64,000 nt of DNA from Misgurnus anguillicaudatus (lineage: Eukaryota; Chordata; Actinopteri; Cypriniformes; Cobitidae), in the NCBI RefSeq assembly GCF_027580225.2, contig NW_027395277.1:1798001-1862000 (forward strand). The letters run 5' to 3'. Below, piece after piece: positions 52,001-61,000 of the stretch. The translations under genes were made by a program, and so were the position numbers. A model generated the notes under the pieces. That model ran no database searches. It worked only from the letters and a program-made list of their open reading frames with translations, and had not been told where the DNA came from. Within the stretch, counting starts at the first letter, position 1. Every line of letters starts with the position of its first letter.

Positions 52001-55000
52001 TTTTCTTGAAGAAGAAGAAGGGGCGGAGCCAGATGATGAAGCACAAGTTGTTGGCACCCAGTCCCCAAAGAAGATTTCCCCTCCCAGCCAATCAAGTCAC
52101 ACCTTAAGTCCCTCCCACAAGTCAGTTCCCACAATGCCAGAAAAAGACGACGTAGATTTGCACAGTCGAGCTGTGAGGAGAGAGCAAAGACGCTTTTACA
52201 CGAAAGATAGTCAGGTGGGCGATGCTCAACCAAATAATTTAGATGAAGAAGCTCTTGACCAGCAAGCTAAGACAGGGTCGACAAAAATTGAAAATGCGGT
52301 ACGAGGTCGCTCCCTCACCTGGATTCAAAGAGACCATCAGGACTCACAAGACCGTTCACCCAAAATAAGCCGCTCGGCTTTGTTGTTTCCACAAAAATCC
52401 TCTTTGGTAGCCCTCAATAGCCGTGCTAAACAAATCCTTGGCAATCCCGCCCATACTATTCGTTCCCAAGGTACGAACAGCCACACAAACAAGGAACGTA
52501 AGAAGGAGGACAATAAGATCTATATTACCAGACCTCGTCCGGCTAAGGAGAAGCAAAGTCCCATTTCACGCCAACCCAAAGAGGTCTTCCCCGGAGTCTT
52601 CTTGTACCAGAATGGCAAAACTACAAAGCTGGTGAACCTCAGTGCCAAACCAAAACTCAGCAAAGGAGCTCTGCGTGCATCCCAGATATTTGCTCGGGAA
52701 AACAAAGTTCCTCCAGTAGGCACCAACATCAGCAGACCAGCAGAAAACTCTGTGCCGAGTCGATTCGATAAAAAGATTCGAGGTGTCCTGGAGAAACGAA
52801 ATCATCCTTCAAGGATCATTACAACCCCTCAAGCACCTCCTACCCCAACCCCACCACCCAGTAATTCCTCCTCGAACGTTCTTCCGACCGAGCCTCTTCG
52901 CGTCACTTCCTACTTGCACACGTCCGAGATCACGGAATCCCAGCAGCAGCATCCAGAGACGGATCAGGAACGGGACGAGGAGGGAGGCCTGTCAGAGTAC
53001 AGCTACGAGGATGTAGAGCCACGCCCGGGGTGGGCGGAGGAGGCCATTAATTGGCAAAGGACGTTTTCCGTCAACAGCATGGACTTTGAGACCCTGCGCT
53101 CGGATTGGAATGATCTACGGTGCAACGTGTCGGGAAACCTGCAGTTACCCGAAAATGAAGTAGTGGACGTTTTAGCGCAATACATGGAGAAACTTAACGA
53201 ACGCAATGGAGGGTGAGGAGCGCACGTTTTCTTGTTCGATTGTTGCTGTGTATTGAACGAGTCGAGCGCTTAAGTCAGCTGCGAAATATATCGCAATATA
53301 CCGTCCAAATATCGGTATTCACACAATGTTTATTTTCACTATTAGCTTTGTTGTACGTTCATCTGTAGTTTATTTTTCCTCAAAGTATTTTTTATTACTC
53401 GATTCTCGCTCTGCCGACCAGTCACGTTTTTTATTCTCGGTTTTCGCAGGATCTACACTCTCCTCCGGATCATAAACGTAGAAAAGCGACGTGACTCCGC
53501 TCGCGGAAACCGTTACCTCATTGAGCTGGAGCTGATGGAGAGAGGTCGTAAAGTGGTCCGTCTTTCCGAGTACATCTACATGCTGATGCACCGCGGGCGG
53601 GTGAAAGACAGTCTGGAGAACGTGGAAGGAGCGACTGCATCATCCCCTTCCGCCCCGGTCGCCAGCCCACCTACGCCCTCTCATACGCCCACCCAAGGGG
53701 CTCACGGCACTCCACAGTGGGGTACAGTGTATGCCAAACCCCTGCTTTGCCAGCCAGTGATGCTACAGTGGAAAAAAGACGTCATGGTACATTTTGTAGT
53801 GCCAGGTGGGTGAATATGTGGTGATTTATGAAATAACCTTTTTAATTTTCCGCTTCAATAGTAATGATGTCATATAGGGCTGATAAGTAAAAACGGGCAT
53901 ATTTTGGGGTAATTTCTTGCTACCTGACTTATTGACTTATTTGTCCGTATGTTTGGTGTAGTTAAGAACCAAGCCAGATGGGTTCAGCAGTTCATTGCAG
54001 ACATGGAGCTACTACACCATGAGACCAAGGACAAAAATTTCAACATCATCATTGTGGATTTCCAGAGTGAAGACATGGATGTGGAACAGGCACTTAGAGA
54101 AAGCTCAGTTCCACGGTACACACCTTCGTTCATACATGGTCCTCGTACATTTTTGTAAACATGTGTACTTTGTACATGTAGGTCGTCCATCCGTGTACAA
54201 GAGAAAGTAGTATGTAGTCCAGGAGATGTCGAGTCAAATAAACTATGCTTTGCATGACAAAAAAATAATAATCTCCAGGCTTAAGGTTATATTTGTAAAC
54301 TTTACTTAACGCATCCGCTAACACACTTTAAATAATATGCAGCATTTTTTGTTAAATCAACATGTATTTTTATGTTACTCTATTTTATAAGTTATGTCAA
54401 CTTTTCACAAGCCTTAACTTAAAATAGTAGGTTGAATTGACTTGCAGAACCAAGTTGTTTTAACTTCATGCTGCATATAGTGCATGAACTAACAATGAAC
54501 AATACATCTACAGCATTTATTAACCATAGTTTAATTAGTTTTGTGTTTTAATAAAACATTTATAATATCAAGTTAACTGTTAACATAAGTTAATGCACAA
54601 TTGTATCGACATGAACTAACATTAACAAAGATTACACTGTAACAAATACTTTGCTGCCTTAAATTTTTTTGTTGAATCAACTCGGATTTCAACTTACTAT
54701 TATTTATCTTGACTAGAGATGAGTTGTTATAACTAAAGGTGAGTTGTTATAACTTATAAAATTAAGTTGACTTTTTTCAACTATATTTTATAGTTGTGAC
54801 AACTCATCTGTGTTGACATAACTTGTAAATCTGAGTTGATTCAATAAAAAATTTTAAGGCAGCAAAGTATTTTTTACAGTGTATTAAATGATGAAAAAAT
54901 TATATTGCTCATTGTTAGTTCATGTTTGCATACGCATTTACTAATTTTAACAAATGCAACCTTATTGTACACACTGTTAAAAAATGCTGTAAATATGCAG

Positions 55001-58000
55001 CTGTTTGCCAGTAACTTACTGTAGATTTAAATGTATGCTATATTTACAACAGTTTGTTCAAAGTTACATGAACATTTACAAGTCTCCATCTTTACAGAAG
55101 AAAACTTATTTTATTCTGTAAAGACAAAGACTTGTTCATGTTTAATGTTCATTTATTGCCTGTAAATAACATACATTGAAATCTACAGTAAGTTACTGGC
55201 AAACAGCTGCCAGTAATAGGCTACTGTAATTTCTATGTATATACTATATAAATATAAAAGGACATTGCTGGTGTTGAATTTGTTTCTTTTTCTTTAAGTT
55301 AAGATTTGGAAATGTATAATCTTCATCTTTGGATTGTCTTGAAGATGGCTTGAGTAAAATTCCAGTTTTTTTTTTTTTTTTGCAACAGATACGAGTATCT
55401 AAAAAGAGAGGGAAACTTTGAACGTTCTGCAGGGTTACAGATCGGTGTGGACACCATAGAGGTACAAAAACACTTGTGCTAGTTATGCCGACAGTCTTGT
55501 GTGTTTTATAGATTTATTTGATGTATTATACCTCAACTGATAGATTGATAGTACTAAGAATGCCAAAGTAATGCGTTTAACTTTAGTAATGCATTTCCCA
55601 GATAATTCATATGGGTCAATGACAACATGCATATTTTTGTGTCCGGAGGTATTATGTACTATAAAAATAACTGATACATTTATGACATGTGCCACTTTAT
55701 TCTATAAAACCTATTTAGTTTAAATACATTTTCAGTATTTTTAATAGTAAATAGCCTACTATTTTTTTTGGTATCTCAAACTTGTAAAATGGCATGTGGG
55801 GCATTGTCCGTACAAATGATCAGTTTGAGGCAAGTGATAAAATGGTGTTTAAATTATAAAAAAATTACAACCGCAATTATGGGCCTCTTTTTAAGAAGTT
55901 AACAAGTATAAAAAGTAAATATGATATCACTCTTTATGGCTAAATGAAAAGTTTGTAAATTTCTCTCAAATACTGAAATGACAAATAGCTACTTAAATGT
56001 AATGGGTAAGCTGGTACAACTTCTGTGTCAGGTGGTACAACCAATGTAAAACTAGAAAAATGCTATTTTATCAAACACACTTTGTGTTTGAAAAGTATAT
56101 TTATGAATTTGATATTGCAGCCAAAGCTTATACCAGCATCCAAGTAGAAGTCTGTTAAATGTAAATTCATTGCAGATGTCAGGTGGTGCAACCAGAAAGT
56201 CCAAAGAAAGGGCCGACTGCTATAATGCCCTTAAGAAATACAATTTTCAAGATAAATCATTGTAATTACCTAATAATTTATCTTATAGTTTTAGTTTTTT
56301 TAATTCATGCTATCAGCATGATACAGGAGCGCATTAAAACTTATCTGGCAAATGCAAAATGGTTGTACCACCTGACATTTCTTAAAATGAGGATTTCAAA
56401 GATATTGTGAAGAAAATAATTAAAATTCATGTTGTTCAACAATCAACACTTTTTAAACACATTGATTTTTTTTAAAATATGTTTTTATGAGCATGTTTTG
56501 TTATTGACCCCTATACTGATGTCTTACTTCGACCCACTGTTACTCACTTTTTATATAAATGGCTGCAAAATGCTAAACTTTAGATAAAACTCTTTAGACA
56601 TAACTTTCTGGAAATCAAACAAATATGAATTTTTTATAAAAAGATATTCAGTAAGAACGATTGCCTGATGATTTTGTTTTTATGCCCACATCAGCATTGT
56701 TTTAGTGCTAACTAAATGGATTATGCAAATGAGATGCACAGAATAATGTAATAGCAAAAACCAGGTGCATAATGGATGCATTCAATAATAAAACTCATTT
56801 ACAAAATAAGTATTGTTTGCACTAAAAATGACTTCATTTCTACGCTCACAGCTCTATATACCAGCGCAGATAGTCGCTGTTTAAACTGACTGTATTGTGC
56901 TCTTCTGTAATTTGTAATTATGAGTTTGACAAATGGTTTTAGTACAGAGACATTTATCATTACAGCGATTCCCATACGATGTTACAGCACGAATGACCCA
57001 GTTTTCCATGCAAGGATTTAACTTTAAACCTCAACACAATAAGGCTGATTATCAGAGAAGAAACCCTGTAGGAAAGATGAGGTTTAATCTGTTTATAAGG
57101 ATCCTCAGGTGATTCTTACGTTAGATAAGCATAATGCTTTGGATCAGTAATATTTATATTAACTTTATGCATTGGGAAGATCCTTTTATTTGCTTAAGTG
57201 TATTTTTCTCAGTATGAATTAAACCTTGTGTTGCTATGCTGTACAAGTTGGGGGACAGAAGCTTTACATTATTGACTTAAAATTAGTATGTGCATTTTCT
57301 GGGAATCGAACCCATGACCTTGCTAGCCAATGGGCTGAGATTTGGAAAAGCTCCACAGTTATTTTGTACGCTTACATGTGTGTGGTGTGTAATTTTACTT
57401 ACAGGACCGTCACAGTATAGTGTTTTTGTGTGACCTGCACATTCATTTTCCTTTGAACATTCTGGAGAGCGTCAGGAAACACTGTGTCGAGGGGAAACTG
57501 GCTTTTGCTCCTATAGTCATGAGACTGGGCTGTGGAAGTTCACCATATGAGCCTGATGGTAATACACACACACACAAGGTTAAAAAAAACTTTTACAAGA
57601 GTGACCTGGCCAAGAAATCAGCAACAAATATACAAATTTACAAAGACACGATAAACACAAATGAAGTAACAAATTACTTTTGAAAAGCTAAGAGACAAGT
57701 GAGATAGAGTTATACCACAAATAAATAAAACAATACTGATTAAACTTCTTTGAGTATACAAAGATACTTCACATACACTTTATCAAGACCATATGAGCTT
57801 TAAATCACTGCATTACACTACTTATCCTAAAACACTTATCTTAAAGCCTCTATAAATAATGCAATCTAAAGGTATGCATGTAATGCATCTTATAGTATGT
57901 TTTATAAAGCATTACAGTCATTAGATATGAAGTCAATCAATCAATCAATAAAATGAGAGTATATGAAGAGTTTCGTTGCAAAACGAGATAACCACCGTTT

Positions 58001-61000
58001 TTTAAATTGTTCAGAAATCTTTTTTTTTTGGTTGTGCATTCCAATTAATTTCAATGCAACTGCAGATGGTTTGTATTGATTTAAACCTTCATAACTTAAA
58101 AAATACAGCTAAGTAGCACAATAAAACAAAATGATAACATAATAATAAACATGTTTTGACAAAAATGTAAAAAAATGGATTTATCTCGTTTTGCAACGAA
58201 ACTCTTCATATATACAAGTGTATATTTAAGTGCAAAATAAACCATTTTTTTGTGCAAAAGCTAAAATAATTTTTCTAAAGGAATTTTATTAGAGATCAGA
58301 TTCAGAACGGTTATCAAAACATACACAGAGTTTTAAATGTTGAAAAATGTATTTGAGTAAATTTCATTTTTTTATAAATTGGCCATCTAGTGGATAATAA
58401 TGGAATTACATATTACCGTAAAAACAGGTCAGGACAGCGTCATTGCCAGGGAAATGATTTCCCTTAATTGACGAAATAACTTGTTAATGGCAGGGAAAGA
58501 GTTAATTAGCCTACATTTTATTTATGATATTTAAAATCAATTTAATAATATAATAATATTTTATATAAAATATAAAATAATATTACATAAAATTATTTAT
58601 TAAAAACTTTTTTAATTGATGTGTAATATAAAAAACAATGTAAAGGAAAATTAAGAAGTACCTTAATATGCCTAAACTATGACATTGTACTAATGAAATC
58701 CATCTCTCTATGACTGTAGGATACTGGGAGGTGAACGGATTCGGGCTGTTTGGTATTTATAAGTCAGATTTTGATAAGATTGGTGGAATGAATACAGAGG
58801 AGTTTAAAGACCGTTGGGGCGGAGAAGACTGGGAACTGCTGGACAGGTACACAAGGGTTAAACATGAGTATGCATGCTGGAGTTTTTGGCAGTATGATAA
58901 GAAAACACGGCTTCACAATGTTGTTGTATTGCCATTGCAACACTAAAATGTGTTATTATCCAATGTCTGCATATACAAACTTTTCAACTGGACAATACAT
59001 TAGATTTTTAGGCAACACACAACAGGTAAGAATAAAGTAAATCAGTAACTTTTGCATCTCTGTTTGAAACATAAAATTGCATAAAATTGAGGAAGAAAAA
59101 ACCTTCTGGACATGACATTTCTCCGTTATGGGTGTGACAATTCTGAAATGTGCACTTACTTACCTTTGAAAAAGAATAAAAAAAAGCTTAACAAATTTAA
59201 CAGAGACTTTGCATGGATATTTAAACCACCAAATATTGACATCTATGACCCTGGACCACATTTTGTTTTAGTGCTCGCTACTGGCTTACTGCTGTAATGA
59301 CGTTTTGGACTGAACAGGAAAATTGTAAGCTTTTACATAAAAACCTAAACTGAATGGGAAATCCCCAAAGAGTAAAGTTTCTTGATGAGTTTCTGGCTAA
59401 GTTTGTTTGCGATTTTGCTGCACCGCTTACAAAAATAAAATTTTGATATATTTACGATAGGAAATTCACAAAATATCTTCATTAAATGTGATCTTTACAT
59501 AATATCCTAAAAAAATCTGCATAAATGAAAAATAATCGATAATTTTGACCCATGTAATGTATTTTGGCTTTTTCTACAAATATACCCATGGGATTTTTTT
59601 GGTACAAGGTCACACCTAAGTCCTGTAATTTGCATTATACAATGGGTGTACCCCAAGGATCGGTACTTGGTCCCTTACTATTTAGTCTGTATATCAATGA
59701 TCTCCCGCAACAGTGTGAAGGGATACAAGTACAAATGTATGCTGATGACACCGTTATTTTTACACATGCCAAAACAGTAGAATTAGCAGCTGAGAAGTTA
59801 AAAGTTGCTATTGAAAGGATTGGCTGGAACAGTCATGTCTTAGCTTAAACATCAGTAAAACAAAAGGACAAATGTTAAATCTCCCGATGTTGACATATCT
59901 ATCAATGCACTCAAAAAAATGATTCAAGCCCTTCTTAGAGATGACACATTAAAATTGTGTTTAATGAATTAAAAATACCTCATTAAGAGCAAAAAGTATA
60001 TATATTTAATTAGTCTAACACAAAAAGAATATGTACTATAATTTATTGATTTCTTTTTAATTGCGTTAACACAATTAGTTTGAGTTTGGGTTCTGGAAAA
60101 AGAATTTCCCAGCATGCTTTGCATGCAACTGCTTTTGGAGAGTAATTTTGTTAATTTAGTGTTATTTTATGCATTTTTAGGTAAAGAGAAAGACTTAATA
60201 GTGTTTAATGTCCGTTTATCTTATTGATTTAGAAGCGTTTGTGTTATATTTTTTCAAATTGTTTGGTTACCATCGTGCAGAAGAGTGTCGCTTGTGGTTA
60301 GGTTGTGGATGTGACGTATATCTCTCAATGAGCACTAACTGTGTTAATGCCTGTTTGGAGATCAGTCTCTTCTCACATGCTCATCCAAAGTATCATATGT
60401 TATTATTATTAGCATGCTAACATGTGCTTATGCTAATTAGTATGATATAAAAACGTTTTATATAAAATAAAAGAATTGAGTTATTCAGACTACACCACAT
60501 TGTGTTACTCAAACTATGCTAAATTGAGTTATTCAGACTACACTAAATTGAGTTGAGGCAACTAATTGAGTATTGCCATTTACTTTAAATTGAGTTGGAC
60601 TAACTCAATATATTTTTGTTGTGTGAAGCAGTTTTTTATGAGTTAGGGGTACACATTCATATTGGATGGAAATCCTGCCCACAATTTTATTGAGTTAATC
60701 CAATGAAAAGATAGAAATAGTAAATGAGTTCAATTATCTTGGTATTATACTGGACTCGAATCTCAATTTTAAAAAACATGTAAAGAAAGTGGTGAGGACT
60801 ATTAAACACAATATGGCAAATTTTAGACAAATTAAGGCTCTTATGCATGCTACAATTTTTTCTCATATGTCCTACTGTTTGACATGTTGGGGTCAAGCCG
60901 GAGAAACTGTTATTAAACCTTTGAAGTCCTTATATAAACAGACATTAAACATTTTAGATAAAAAACCTTATAATTTTCATTCCTGTAGGATCATAGAGAA

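Noticed and set aside
52423..52635. Alternative frames inside the large linker exon (both strands)
   Set aside because: Shadows of the exon in frame with the conserved C-terminal blocks; no support of their own.
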